Positions 22,730 to 31,958 of a stretch of 64,000 nt of DNA are shown here, in pieces. The notes under the pieces are model-generated. The model had not been told where the DNA came from. It ran no database searches and was given only the letters and a program-made list of their open reading frames with translations. The DNA comes from Chitinophagaceae bacterium. GTDB taxonomy: Bacteria > Bacteroidota > Bacteroidia > Chitinophagales > Chitinophagaceae. The stretch spans positions 62,001-126,000 of the forward strand of contig JAHBTL010000008.1 of NCBI GenBank assembly GCA_019638615.1, in the 5' to 3' direction. The position numbers and the translations under genes are program-made. Numbering within the stretch: position 1 is the stretch's first letter; each line of letters starts with the position of its first letter.

Positions 22730-25000
22730 ATGGCGTGCAGGTATTCATATATCTTATTTTTTATATTACTGGGAAATATCTCCGCATATGCCCAGCAAAC
22801 GGGTGAAATTACCGGGAAAGTATTTACCAGCGACGGGCAGCCAGTTCCCGGCATGAATGTAACACTAAAAGACACCCGGTTTTCGGGCATTACCAACGAA
22901 ACAGGCAGTTTTCGCATCAAAGCTCCCGGAGGATCATATACTCTTGTTATAGAATCGGCAGTCAATCAACACGAAACAATTGCGGTATCGGTAAAAAGCG
23001 GGTTGGTTACCGATATTCCTGCTATTACCCTCAGGCAAAACTCAAAGCAATTACCGGAAGTGGTTGTAACGGGACAGTATGCTGTGCAGTCTTTAAAAAA
23101 CTCCGTGCATAAAGTGCGGGTAATTGACCAGGAACGGATACGCATGCGCAATGCCACAGATATAAGCGGAGTACTGAATACCGAATTAGGGATACGCTTT
23201 TCTACCGATTATGCACTTACGGAAACCGATGTACAAATAATGGGTATAGGAGGGCAAAGGGTAAAAATCCTCCTCGACGGCATACCCATTAACGACAGGG
23301 ATGACATCCGCCAAAGCCTGGGCCAGATTGATATCAACACGATCGAGCGGATTGAAATTGTGGAAGGCCCCATGAGTGTTATTTACGGCACAGACGGACT
23401 GGGCGGCATCATCAATATCATCACCCACAAAGCCAAAACCCACAAAGCGTTTGGTATATCAGCCCGCATTCAGGAAGAGTCTATAGGCAATACCTATTCT
23501 CCCTTCAAAAAAAGTGGTATCCACAACGAAAACCTTACGATTCACTGGTCTAACCTTCACTGGAATGCATCGGCTTATGGTACCAGGAATAATTTTGGAG
23601 GATATACAGATACAGCCGCTTATCCTGCAAAAGTAAGTAAGCCCAAAGACCAGTGGCTGGCGGGTGGTACCCTGGGATATGGCACAAACAATCAAAATAT
23701 TTTATACAGACTCGACTATCTGAACGAATCCATTTTTGCTGCCGGCGTTATGAACATTAATTCCGGAAGAGGGCAGGATAAATATTATATAACCCATCGC
23801 CTTAATCACCAGTTGCAGCACAACTGGCAAATGTCTTCTGCACTAAAGTTAAATACCGCCCTGTCGTACCAGGCATACAAACGCAATACAGAAACTTATA
23901 CTGTTGATTATGTACAACACACTAAAACACCTTCAACCGCTGAAGCCGGCAGTTGGGATATAACGAAGTTCAATACTTTTTTCTTCAGGTCTACCCTGCA
24001 ATGGTACATATCGCCATTGCTTTCTGTTCAGCCTGGCATAGATATTAAATACGATGAAACTACCGGGGAAAGAATACTGGATCAAAAGCAATCCATAACA
24101 GATTACTCGGCTTTCGCATCAGCCGAAATAAAACCTGTTAGCTGGTTAAATATAAAGCCCGGTATACGCTTCAGCAAAAATACGGTATATGATGCGCCAC
24201 CGCTTATTCCATCCCTTAACACTAAAATTGCATTAAACAAGCAATGGGATATACGGGCATCGTATGGCCGGGGGTTCAGAGCGCCGATGCTGCGTGAATT
24301 ATATTTTCACTATTTCGATGCTAACCACCAGATTGAAGGAAACCCTGAACTGAAAGCGGAATATTCCAATAGCTATATGGCATCCATTAACTGGAACAAC
24401 AGCGATGCCACTGCTTCATCTGCCCGCTTTTCATCTTCTTTAACCGGCTTTTATAATAATTATTTTGACTTTATCACCACCGCCATGCGTGATAACAGCA
24501 ATGTATTTTCTTATTTTAATATTGATAAATATAAAACCGCAGGGGTTATACTGGACAATAAAATCACCTATAAAAATATCACTGCTACCCTCGGATATGC
24601 TTATATAGCAAGATACAATCAGTACCAAACAGAAGACAAGTATACTCCTGAATTTACCTGGGCATCTGAATTGAATAGTAATATCACTTACAATATTTCG
24701 AAGCTGGGAGCATCTATAGGTCTTTATTACAAATTCACCGGTGCCCTGCCCTCTTACAGGCTCAACAGCAGCAACCAGGTATACATGGCAAAAACCAATT
24801 CTTATCATTGGGCAGATATCACCGCGTCTAAAAAGTTGCTCAAATACATCACACTGGGTGCAGGTATTAAAAACCTGTTTGGTGTAAAATGGGTAGGCAG
24901 TACCGTTGAAAGCGGTGGCGCACATAGCGTGGGCGGTAATATACTTACCGGTTATGGCAGATCCTATTTCGCCTCAATCGGTGTTAACTGGTCAAAATAA
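22730..25000 (+). CDS. TonB-dependent haem receptor (HmuR-like)
   Basis: A 756-residue outer-membrane receptor. The signal peptide ends at AYAQ (about residue 22). Then come a carboxypeptidase-regulatory-like domain (GEITGKVFTSDGQPVPGMNVTLKD), the plug (about 110-240; LLDGIPINDRDD, IERIEIVEGPMSVIYGTDGLGGIINIIT) and a C-terminal beta barrel ending SYFASIGVNWSK. ATG 22730 is chosen over an upstream GTG because the signal peptide starts there. The gene for a HmuY-like lipoprotein follows after 26 bases, and the rest of a haem-uptake system follows it. The substrate haem is inferred from these neighbours; the barrel alone does not settle it. Confidence 0.88.
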   Translation: MACRYSYILFFILLGNISAYAQQTGEITGKVFTSDGQPVPGMNVTLKDTRFSGITNETGSFRIKAPGGSYTLVIESAVNQHETIAVSVKSGLVTDIPAITLRQNSKQLPEVVVTGQYAVQSLKNSVHKVRVIDQERIRMRNATDISGVLNTELGIRFSTDYALTETDVQIMGIGGQRVKILLDGIPINDRDDIRQSLGQIDINTIERIEIVEGPMSVIYGTDGLGGIINIITHKAKTHKAFGISARIQEESIGNTYSPFKKSGIHNENLTIHWSNLHWNASAYGTRNNFGGYTDTAAYPAKVSKPKDQWLAGGTLGYGTNNQNILYRLDYLNESIFAAGVMNINSGRGQDKYYITHRLNHQLQHNWQMSSALKLNTALSYQAYKRNTETYTVDYVQHTKTPSTAEAGSWDITKFNTFFFRSTLQWYISPLLSVQPGIDIKYDETTGERILDQKQSITDYSAFASAEIKPVSWLNIKPGIRFSKNTVYDAPPLIPSLNTKIALNKQWDIRASYGRGFRAPMLRELYFHYFDANHQIEGNPELKAEYSNSYMASINWNNSDATASSARFSSSLTGFYNNYFDFITTAMRDNSNVFSYFNIDKYKTAGVILDNKITYKNITATLGYAYIARYNQYQTEDKYTPEFTWASELNSNITYNISKLGASIGLYYKFTGALPSYRLNSSNQVYMAKTNSYHWADITASKKLLKYITLGAGIKNLFGVKWVGSTVESGGAHSVGGNILTGYGRSYFASIGVNWSK

Positions 25001-25026
25001 TATCATCATAAAAAATAAAACAAACA

Positions 25027-26091
25027 ATGAGAAACAGATTTCTTTCGTGTTTATTGATAGCAGCCTGTATAGGTACCCTGGTTTCGTGCGACAAAGATGA
25101 AACTCCTGTACCTGTTATTCCCCCATCTGAAGGGCAAACTTCCACTATTAATGCAGACTTAAGTGAAGAAGTTGCTGCAAAAGCGCTTAATTCAGTTTTT
25201 ATTGACCTAAGTACCGATAAAGCAACCGCCGTTGCCCGTGAATCTTGGGATCTGAAGTTTTACAATGGTGACCAATTCCGGGTAAAGATCAACAATACAA
25301 ACGGCGCTTCTGCAATTGCGGTGGATGCAACAGATATTAACAGTGTATCTCTTGAAGACCTGGCTGAAGCTGATACACTCTCTATTGATCTTGGCGAAGC
25401 TTCAGATTTTGTATTAATAGATAACCCTGTTTCTTATAACGTCTCCGAAACCGTGATCAGCGAAGTATCGGCAACAGACGCTTCTAATAAAGTGTATATC
25501 ATTAATCCTGCAGGTGGTTCTCACACAATTCCTTTTGATGAAACCAAATTGTGGAAGATACGGGTATTGAGAAAATCTAATGGTTACACACTTCAATATG
25601 CCAAGATAAGCGAAACAACTTTTAAAACACTTGAAGTTACCAAAGACGCAAACTTCAACTACCAGTTTGTATCGCTTACTACAGGTGCTTTAGTAAATGT
25701 GGAACCAGCAAAAGCCGAGTGGGATATCCAGTGGACCTGGAGTATGTATTATGCCAATTTCGGGGAAAATGTACCTTACAGCTTCGCTGACCTGATTTTC
25801 ATCAATTCTCTTGGTGGTGTGCAGGCAGCGGAAGTCTTGACTTCCGCTGTCACTTACGATGCCTATACTGAGACTAATATTGCCAGTACTGCTTTCTCAT
25901 CTTCATACGATGCTATTGGATCTAAATGGAGAGCTACTACAGGAACAATCGGCGTAAAAACCGATCGCTTTTATGTGGTTAAAGATGGTTCCGGCAATGT
26001 ATACAAAGTGAAATTCGTAAGTTTTCACGCCAATGATGGGGGAGTAAGAGGCAAACCGGTTATTGAATACAAGCTGGTAAAACAGGGTTAA
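25027..26091 (+). CDS. hmuY: HmuY family haem-binding lipoprotein
   Basis: A 354-residue lipoprotein with the lipobox LVSC at residues 18-21. The body carries the HmuY features VFIDLSTDKATAVARESWDLKFYNG near the N-terminus and EWDIQWTWSMYY in the middle. In Porphyromonas HmuY binds haem on the surface and passes it to the TonB receptor HmuR. At 354 residues it is longer than the roughly 216-residue Porphyromonas HmuY; the extra part is unexplained. It is co-directional with the receptor and ends at a terminator (26115-26141). The Porphyromonas haem-ligand histidines were not mapped here. Confidence 0.82.
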   Translation: MRNRFLSCLLIAACIGTLVSCDKDETPVPVIPPSEGQTSTINADLSEEVAAKALNSVFIDLSTDKATAVARESWDLKFYNGDQFRVKINNTNGASAIAVDATDINSVSLEDLAEADTLSIDLGEASDFVLIDNPVSYNVSETVISEVSATDASNKVYIINPAGGSHTIPFDETKLWKIRVLRKSNGYTLQYAKISETTFKTLEVTKDANFNYQFVSLTTGALVNVEPAKAEWDIQWTWSMYYANFGENVPYSFADLIFINSLGGVQAAEVLTSAVTYDAYTETNIASTAFSSSYDAIGSKWRATTGTIGVKTDRFYVVKDGSGNVYKVKFVSFHANDGGVRGKPVIEYKLVKQG

Positions 26092-26114
26092 TTCATTCTT
26101 TAATACGAACAAGG

Positions 26115-26141
26115 ATACCGGCTGTACTGGCCGGTATTTTT
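26115..26141 (+). terminator. Rho-independent terminator after hmuY
   Basis: Stem ATACCGGC / GCCGGTAT with a 7-base loop, followed by TTTTT. It separates receptor-hmuY from the transport genes. Confidence 0.8.
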
Positions 26142-26144
26142 GTT

Positions 26145-26310
26145 GATAGCTGATGGCTATCAGCTTTCAGCCATCAGCTATCAGAGTAATAAACAATGGA
26201 TTATGGACAATGAAAATTCCTGTCAACCATCCATTGTCAATCGCCAATTAAACCCGCAACCGCCATCAAATCTCAAATTTCAAATCTTGAATCCTCCATT
26301 CTCCTTCCCT
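26145..26310. repeat. AT-rich degenerate word-repeat tract 3
   Basis: Lies between hmuY and hmuT. Words include GGCTATCAGC, AACAATGGATTATGGACAATG and CTCAAATTTCAAATCTTGAA. The 26 bases at 26272-26297 match 8017-8042 except for one base. With the terminator and a candidate promoter this accounts for the 300-base gap. Confidence 0.6.
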
Positions 26311-26361
26311 ATTGCGTAAACATTTTTCCTGATTTTATAAATCAATTACGTCGTTTTAAGT

Positions 26362-26369
26362 GATTTTTG
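26362..26369 (+). promoter_or_regulatory. Candidate -7 element for hmuTUVS
   Basis: GATTTTTG, one mismatch from TAnnTTTG, 22 bases before the hmuT ATG. A separate promoter is expected here because a terminator follows hmuY. Confidence 0.3.
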
Positions 26370-26391
26370 TACCCTTAAATTTTCCACGTCG

Positions 26392-27243
26392 ATGAATCCT
26401 TTAAAAAGAATACGGTTCTGCCTGTATGGCATTGCATTGATATATGCCTCCTGTACTTCCGAAGTAAAGAAATCAGTCATTCATGCTGAAAGGATTGTTT
26501 CCCTCGACGGCTCTCTCACAGAAATTATTGCAGAAATCGGTTTGGAAAACAATATTGTAGGCGTAGATGTCACCAGTACCTACCCGGCTTCGGTAAATGC
26601 TTTGCCCAAAGCCAGTCATACCCGTACTGTAAACCCGGAAGCGGTTATAGCCATGAAACCGAGTGTAATATTTGCGCTTGAAAAGGGCATGAAACCGGAA
26701 GTAGAACAACAATTTCATTCTGCTGGCATACCGCTGATCATCCTGAAAAAAGACTACAGCATACAGGGTACCAAAGATCTGATAAAACAGGTAGCCGATA
26801 CATTGGGCCGGGGAGACCGGGTGGAAGCATTGTGGAAGCAGATTGACGACGACATCGCAACCGTAAAAACCTATAATACCCAGCCCAAAGTGCTTTTTAT
26901 ATATGCCCGTGGTGTAGGCGCCATGAGTGTAGCTGGTAAAAAAACCGCACTCAATAAAATAATCGAGCTGGCCGGAGGCGTCAATGCCGCTTCGGAAATC
27001 GAAGATTTTAAACCCTTCACGCAGGAAGCCCTGGTAGAAGAGAATCCTGATGTGATCTTGTTTTTCGATAGCGGGCTCGAAAGCCTGGGCGGCATAGACG
27101 GCTTGTTGAAAATACCCGGTATAGCGGCTACCAATGCCGGGAAAAACAAAAAGATCGTAACAATGGATGGGCAATTGCTGGCAGGCTTTACGCCCAGGGT
27201 AGGAAAAGCGGTGGCTCAATTATCGGAGCTGATTCATCAATAA
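26392..27243 (+). CDS. hmuT: Haem ABC transporter substrate-binding lipoprotein
   Basis: A 283-residue class III periplasmic binding protein. The lipobox is IYASC, with Cys at residue 21. The mature part starts with RIVSLDGSLTEIIAEIGLENNIVGVDVTS, the pattern of BtuF/HmuT proteins, and ends with MDGQLLAGFTPRVGKAVAQL. It should bind haem in the periplasm and deliver it to HmuU. The gene is first in hmuTUVS, with 27 bases to the permease. The haem ligand residue was not identified by eye. Confidence 0.87.
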   Translation: MNPLKRIRFCLYGIALIYASCTSEVKKSVIHAERIVSLDGSLTEIIAEIGLENNIVGVDVTSTYPASVNALPKASHTRTVNPEAVIAMKPSVIFALEKGMKPEVEQQFHSAGIPLIILKKDYSIQGTKDLIKQVADTLGRGDRVEALWKQIDDDIATVKTYNTQPKVLFIYARGVGAMSVAGKKTALNKIIELAGGVNAASEIEDFKPFTQEALVEENPDVILFFDSGLESLGGIDGLLKIPGIAATNAGKNKKIVTMDGQLLAGFTPRVGKAVAQLSELIHQ

Positions 27244-27270
27244 AAATGAGCCTGTAACCCCGGGGAAATT

Positions 27271-28314
27271 ATGAAAGCTGGCATACTGGTAACAACTCTG
27301 ATCGGCATTTTACTTTTAGCGGTCATTCTTTCGGCCGGAATGGGTGCATTGCATGTATCGCCGGCACAAAGCATCGCCATTTTATTAAAACAGGCGGGCA
27401 TACAATGGGATGTACCGTACAGCGACCAGCAGGAAGTAGTGATCACCGTTATCCGGCTGCCCAGGGTATTGTTCGGGGTTTTTATCGGGGCTACGCTGGC
27501 CATGTGCGGAACCGCCATCCAGGGTTTGTTCAGGAACCCGCTGGCCGACCCCGTGCTGATCGGCATCAGCAGCGGAGCCGCTCTTTTTACGGTAATTATG
27601 ATAGTTTTGGGATTGCAACTGTTCGCAGGCCTGTTTAATATGATTGGAGCATATGCCTTAAGCCTGGCAGCTTTTGCGGGCGCCTTTATTACGGCTATTG
27701 TAGTATACCGCATTTCGCAGGCGGGCGGCAAAACCATTGTCAGCACCATGTTGCTGGCGGGTATTGCCATCAGTGCGCTGGCTGCCGCCGGTACCGGTAT
27801 CATGACATTGATGGCCAATGATGCCCAGTTGCGCACGATCACTTTCTGGAACCTTGGAAGCCTGGGCGGCGCTAACTGGCAGAGCTTAGGTGTGCTGATA
27901 CCCGTTTGCCTGATTTGCCTGATTGGATTGCCAACCCTTTCCAAACCATTGAATGCACTGGTATTGGGCGAAACCAATGCGGCGCATATAGGCATTAATG
28001 TAGAAAGCCTGAAGACAAAAGTAATTGTACTGACTGCGCTCGGAGTAGGAGTATGCGTTAGCGTTAGCGGCATTATCGGATTTGTTGGATTGGTAACGCC
28101 GCATATTATACGCAAGCTGATCGGCCCCGAGCACAAAAATGTTTTTATCGCATCGGGGCTGCTGGGCGCTTCCATCGTGGTGATCGCCGACCTGGTTTGC
28201 CGTACCATTATTGCTCCTATCGAAATTCCGATAGGAATCGTAACGGCTTTGCTGGGCGCACCCTTCTTTTTATACCTGTTATTAAAAGAGAAACAAACAC
28301 AGATCGTTTTTTAA
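27271..28314 (+). CDS. hmuU: Haem/iron ABC transporter permease (FecCD family)
   Basis: A 347-residue integral membrane protein with about ten helices and the FecCD/BtuC pattern: RLPRVLFGVFIGATLAMCGTAIQGLFRNPLADPVLIGISSGAAL, then GIIGFVGLVTPHIIRKLIGPEHK, and ITIAPIEIPIGIVTALLGAPFFLYLL near the end. It forms the transmembrane dimer of the haem importer. Its TAA overlaps the ATG of the ATPase gene by one base, so the two are translationally coupled. Confidence 0.92.
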   Translation: MKAGILVTTLIGILLLAVILSAGMGALHVSPAQSIAILLKQAGIQWDVPYSDQQEVVITVIRLPRVLFGVFIGATLAMCGTAIQGLFRNPLADPVLIGISSGAALFTVIMIVLGLQLFAGLFNMIGAYALSLAAFAGAFITAIVVYRISQAGGKTIVSTMLLAGIAISALAAAGTGIMTLMANDAQLRTITFWNLGSLGGANWQSLGVLIPVCLICLIGLPTLSKPLNALVLGETNAAHIGINVESLKTKVIVLTALGVGVCVSVSGIIGFVGLVTPHIIRKLIGPEHKNVFIASGLLGASIVVIADLVCRTIIAPIEIPIGIVTALLGAPFFLYLLLKEKQTQIVF

Positions 28315-29090
28315 TGCTAAAGGCTACAGACATATGGTTTAAAAACAGCAACCGCTATTTACTGCAAAGCATCAATTTTGAAGTGAAGTCCGGCGAAGTG
28401 CTTTCAGTGCTGGGCGCCAATGGCGCAGGTAAAAGTACGTTGCTGAAAAACATCAGCGGGGAGCTGCACCCGCACAAAGGATCCATCCTTTTTAAAAACA
28501 AACCATTGAGTGCCTGGAAAAATCACGAGCTGGCCAGGCAAAGAGGTGTATTAAGCCAGCACTACCAGGTATCCCTTCCCTTTACATCGTTCCAGATCGC
28601 CATGATGGGCAGATATCCGCATTTTAAAAATCATCCCCTGCCCATTGATCACGATATTGTTAAACAATGCCTTCACTTTAGCGGTATTGAACACCTGGCA
28701 GACCGCAATTACCTTACCCTGAGCGGAGGTGAACAGCAACGTGTACAAATTGCCAGGGTACTGGCTCAATTGTGGGACGATGCTTCAACCGACAAGTTAT
28801 TATTATTAGACGAACCGGTAAGCGCGCTGGACATACAGTACCAGCATCATATTATGCAGCTGGTGCGCAAGCTGGCAGCAAGAGGATTTGCAGTAATAAG
28901 CGTCGTGCACGACCTGAACCTGGCGCTTCAATACAGCAACAGGATTTTATTGCTAAAAAACGGGAAGCAGGTAGCTTTTGGCGATACCGGCTTGCTTAAT
29001 AAACAGCATATTAAGGAAGTATACGGGGTGGCATCAGAGCTGGTAGCGCACCCGGTTGAAAACAGGAAGTATATCATCATAACAGAATAA
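28314..29090 (+). CDS. hmuV: Haem ABC transporter ATP-binding protein
   Basis: A 258-residue ABC ATPase. Walker A is GANGAGKST, the signature is LSGGEQQRVQ, Walker B is LLLLDEPVSALD and the switch histidine is in VVHDLN. It resembles HmuV/BtuD. The frame is open from 28197, but the real start is ATG 28314, which overlaps the permease stop in TAATG. It powers haem import with the HmuU dimer. hmuS follows after 25 bases. Confidence 0.92.
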   Translation: MLKATDIWFKNSNRYLLQSINFEVKSGEVLSVLGANGAGKSTLLKNISGELHPHKGSILFKNKPLSAWKNHELARQRGVLSQHYQVSLPFTSFQIAMMGRYPHFKNHPLPIDHDIVKQCLHFSGIEHLADRNYLTLSGGEQQRVQIARVLAQLWDDASTDKLLLLDEPVSALDIQYQHHIMQLVRKLAARGFAVISVVHDLNLALQYSNRILLLKNGKQVAFGDTGLLNKQHIKEVYGVASELVAHPVENRKYIIITE

Positions 29091-29115
29091 TTTTACACCT
29101 AAAAATCTTATAAGC

Positions 29116-30147
29116 ATGACAGCAACTACCGCCACATTGTTGGAAAAGTATGAAGAAGCAAAAAAGCAAAACCCCAAGATGCGCATCAGGGATATCGCAA
29201 AACAATTGCAATCGAGCGAAGCTGAATTACTGGCTACCGGCATTGGTAACCATGTAACCCTGCTGGAAGGCGATTTCGAAAATTTCCTGAAGGAAGTGAA
29301 CAGTATGGGAAGGGTGATGGCGCTTACGCGCAACGACAATTGCGTACACGAAAGAAAAGGAGTGTACAACAACGTATCTTTTGAAAATCATGTCGGACTG
29401 GTGCTGGATTCGGATATTGACCTCCGGTTGTTTATGATGCACTGGAAATTTGGTTTCGCGGTAAAAGAAAATGACCGGTTCAGCTTCCAGTTCTTTGATA
29501 AGAGCGGGGAAGCCGTACATAAAATTTATATGATTGAACAAAGCGACATGTCGGCATACGAACGCATCAAAGCCGCTTACACAGCGCCGGATCAGTCAAA
29601 AGCTATTATAACCGAAGCATACAAGCCTGCACCTGCTGAAAAGCCAGACAGTGAAATTGACGTGGAAGCATTCAGGAATGAATGGAAAAATATGACCGAT
29701 ACACACCAGTTCTTTGGCATAACCCGGAAGTTTGGAATAAGCCGTGTGCAGGCGTTGCGCCTGGCGCCGGAGGGTTTTGTACAGGAGGTAAGCAATGATG
29801 CTACAGAAAAGCTGCTGGAATACAGCGCTGAAAAGCAGGTGCCTATTATGATATTTGTAGGCAGCAGGGGCTGCATTCAAATACACACCGGCGAGATCAA
29901 CAAGCTCATGCGCACCGGCCCCTGGTACAATATCCTGGATCCGGAGCTCAACCTGCATTTGCGTACCGATGCCATCGCACAAAGCTTTATAGTGAAGAAA
30001 CCAAGCGAAGCCGGCATTGTAACCGCACTGGAGGTTTTTGATAAAGAAGGAAACCTGATCGTTCAGTTCTTTGGAAAGCGCAAGCCCGGCATACCCGAGC
30101 TGGAAAGCTGGAGAGAGGCGGTAGAAGTAGTTGTTAGTGGTAAGTAG
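29116..30147 (+). CDS. hmuS: Haemin-degrading / haem-handling factor (HemS/HmuS family)
   Basis: A 343-residue cytoplasmic protein of two similar halves (about 15-160 and 195-340), each of the ChuX/HemS type. Marks are VMALTRNDNCVHERKGVYNNV and LMMHWKFGFAV-like sequence in the first half, and FVGSRGCIQIHTGEINKL with LDPELNLHLRTDAIAQSFIVKKP in the second. Members bind haem after import and can release iron from it. It is last in hmuTUVS and lies 29 bases before a nitroreductase gene. Confidence 0.9.
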   Translation: MTATTATLLEKYEEAKKQNPKMRIRDIAKQLQSSEAELLATGIGNHVTLLEGDFENFLKEVNSMGRVMALTRNDNCVHERKGVYNNVSFENHVGLVLDSDIDLRLFMMHWKFGFAVKENDRFSFQFFDKSGEAVHKIYMIEQSDMSAYERIKAAYTAPDQSKAIITEAYKPAPAEKPDSEIDVEAFRNEWKNMTDTHQFFGITRKFGISRVQALRLAPEGFVQEVSNDATEKLLEYSAEKQVPIMIFVGSRGCIQIHTGEINKLMRTGPWYNILDPELNLHLRTDAIAQSFIVKKPSEAGIVTALEVFDKEGNLIVQFFGKRKPGIPELESWREAVEVVVSGK

Positions 30148-30176
30148 TAAGTGCAAGATAATTAAAATCATAAGGC

Positions 30177-30761
30177 ATGCAATACGATGTGGGGGTCATC
30201 AATCATCTGATCCGCAACAGGAGATCCGTATTTCCCGACCAGTTTGAAACAGGCAGGCAAGTACCCGATGAAACGATAGAAGAAATACTCATCAATGCAA
30301 CCTGGGCGCCTAATCACGGGCGCAATGAACCCTGGTTGTTTACCGTATTTACGGGTGAGGGACTCCAAAAGCTGGCCGACTTTCAATCGTCGCTCTACAA
30401 AGCCGAAGCAGGAGATGGCTTCAACGATGCCGCTTTTACCAAGCTGCAAAAGCAACCGTTAAAAGCATCGCACATTATTGCGATCGGGATGAAAAGAGGA
30501 ATGAATCGGCGCATACCTGAAATAGAAGACATAGAAGCGGTTGCCTGCGCGGTACAAAATATTTACCTGTCTGTAACCGCTTATGGATTGGGCGGGTACT
30601 GGACAACCGGTGGCATTACTTATAAAGATTCCGCTAAATCATTTTTCGGTTTGGGTGAAGAAGACAAGCTGCTTGGATTCTTTTATATCGGCTATGTAGC
30701 GGTGCCTTCTGCAAACGGTCAAAGAAATATTGCAGGAAAAATACAATGGGTAAAGGAATAA
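30177..30761 (+). CDS. Nitroreductase family protein
   Basis: A 194-residue FMN-dependent nitroreductase-like protein. Marks are NHLIRNRRSVFP (phosphate-binding arginines), INATWAPNHGRNEPW, and LSVTAYGLGGYWTTGG at the re-face of the flavin. The physiological substrate is unknown; in this position a role in haem or iron reduction is possible but untested. It lies 29 bases after hmuS and 46 bases before a DUF4920 gene, all on the same strand, and so probably belongs to the haem operon. Confidence 0.85.
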   Translation: MQYDVGVINHLIRNRRSVFPDQFETGRQVPDETIEEILINATWAPNHGRNEPWLFTVFTGEGLQKLADFQSSLYKAEAGDGFNDAAFTKLQKQPLKASHIIAIGMKRGMNRRIPEIEDIEAVACAVQNIYLSVTAYGLGGYWTTGGITYKDSAKSFFGLGEEDKLLGFFYIGYVAVPSANGQRNIAGKIQWVKE

Positions 30762-30807
30762 ATCACCTTTATGGCATAATACCGTTAATTTTTTTAAAAA
30801 CATTTTT

Positions 30808-31278
30808 ATGAAAATACTTTTGGCTGTTTTATGCTTTTTTGCATTTTCATTTACAAAAGCGCAACCACCGGCAGGCGAAGCCAATCCGGGAGATCAATAC
30901 GGCTCCAGTATTGATGAAGCCAAAGCAATACCCGTTTCACAACTTCCTGCGTTGTTACAAAACAAAAAAAGCATCAGCACAAAAATTAAAGCAAAAGTGC
31001 TGGATGTTTGCCCTAAAAAAGGTTGCTGGTTAAAGCTGGAAGTAAACGACAGCACAACAGCTTTTGTAAAAATGAAAGACTACGCATTTTTTCTGCCTGC
31101 AGCAATTAAGGGGAAATATATAGTGATGGACGGGGAAGCCAGTATAAAAACAATTTCGGTAAATGAGTTAAGGCATTATGCAGAAGATGCGAAAAAAACA
31201 AAAGAAGAAATCAACGCGATTATTCGGCCGGAGCAGGAAATACGGCTTATCGCCAACGGTATAGTAGTTGCTAAATAA
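30808..31278 (+). CDS. DUF4920 domain secreted protein
   Basis: A 156-residue protein with a signal peptide (MKILLAVLCFFAFSFTKAQ). The mature part contains GSSIDEAKAIPVSQLPAL, the motif VLDVCPKKGCWLKLEV with a CxxxxC pair, and FVKMKDYAFFLPAAI. This matches DUF4920, a family of small Bacteroidota periplasmic proteins with an OB-fold-like look and no known function. The paired cysteines suggest metal binding or redox activity. It closes the haem operon and is followed by a terminator at 31300. Confidence 0.8.
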   Translation: MKILLAVLCFFAFSFTKAQPPAGEANPGDQYGSSIDEAKAIPVSQLPALLQNKKSISTKIKAKVLDVCPKKGCWLKLEVNDSTTAFVKMKDYAFFLPAAIKGKYIVMDGEASIKTISVNELRHYAEDAKKTKEEINAIIRPEQEIRLIANGIVVAK

Positions 31279-31299
31279 AGCAATTGTTAATGAAAACTA

Positions 31300-31327
31300 A
31301 AGGATATCAGAAGTGATATCCTTTTTT
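31300..31327 (+). terminator. Rho-independent terminator of the haem operon
   Basis: Perfect stem AAGGATATCA / TGATATCCTT with loop GAAG, followed by a T run. It ends the hmuTUVS-nitroreductase-DUF4920 unit. Confidence 0.88.
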
Positions 31328-31611
31328 GTTTTTTTGATAATGATTTAATCTTTTTTATAAAAGTTCCTGGGGCAAATAAGAAGGGAGCACGACTGCTCCC
31401 CTCGATCCCTAATCCCTAAACCCTGGAAAAATTTATCTAATCAAAAAGTTGTATTCTTTATTATCGTTTCCCTGTATCAACTCACAAAAAGCTATTCATA
31501 AGTATGTAACACACTTTTCAGAAATTGTGCCAAACATCCATATTCAACTATAATTTTTTTTCCACTCAAAAAAAATATCTCAATGTATTTGGGGCGCACT
31601 TCGAATTTCCG

Positions 31612-31672
31612 CAGGCGGGTGGTGACACCCGCCTGTAAGAGCCACTTCCGGTCGGTGTCTCACCGACCGGAA
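31612..31672. repeat. Two adjacent perfect hairpins
   Basis: Hairpin 1 is CAGGCGGGT-N6-ACCCGCCTG (31612-31635). Hairpin 2 is TTCCGGTCGGTG-TCT-CACCGACCGGAA (31646-31672), a 12-base perfect stem. Both share the GGTG/CACC core, which suggests related REP-like units. No T run follows either. Confidence 0.65.
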
Positions 31673-31694
31673 ATATTTGTATAGTGATGTGCCC

Positions 31695-31874
31695 ATGCAT
31701 TTGCTCATCCCGCATAATTTCATTCTTACTGTGCAAAGCGATACACAACAGATAAATGTTCCCGGGAAATTGTTACCTCACCAGCAGAAATATTATTTGA
31801 AAAAATGGTTGACTGATTATCCGCACAATGATCTGCACCTTTATATAAGAACTTGTATCAACCCTGACAATTAA
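31695..31874 (+). CDS. Possible small ORF or gene remnant, unknown
   Basis: A 59-residue frame starting MHLLIPHNFILTVQ and ending CINPDN. Composition looks protein-like (many Leu, His, Asn; balanced charge), but no family is recognised and no signal peptide or motif is seen. The frame opens six codons earlier at a TTG. It follows the double hairpin and may be a remnant of a larger gene. Confidence 0.25.
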   Translation: MHLLIPHNFILTVQSDTQQINVPGKLLPHQQKYYLKKWLTDYPHNDLHLYIRTCINPDN

Positions 31875-31950
31875 CCTGGCTGAAACGTGGCATGCAGTGG
31901 AAATCTGCTTTTCACCTTATCATGCGAGCGCCGGATAGCCTTTATTTCTG

Positions 31951-31958
31951 TAACTTCG
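31951..31958 (+). promoter_or_regulatory. Candidate -7 element of ileS promoter
   Basis: TAACTTCG, one mismatch from TAnnTTTG, 20 bases before the ileS ATG at 31979. Confidence 0.35.

Noticed and set aside
26473-27219. 248-codon minus-strand frame opposite hmuT
   Set aside because: Shadow frame with Tyr/Phe/Gly-rich composition and no domain features.
27237-28208. 323-codon minus-strand frame opposite hmuU
   Set aside because: It is antisense to a clear permease gene; its Pro/Ala/Thr/Met-rich composition is the mirror of hydrophobic codons and shows no family pattern.
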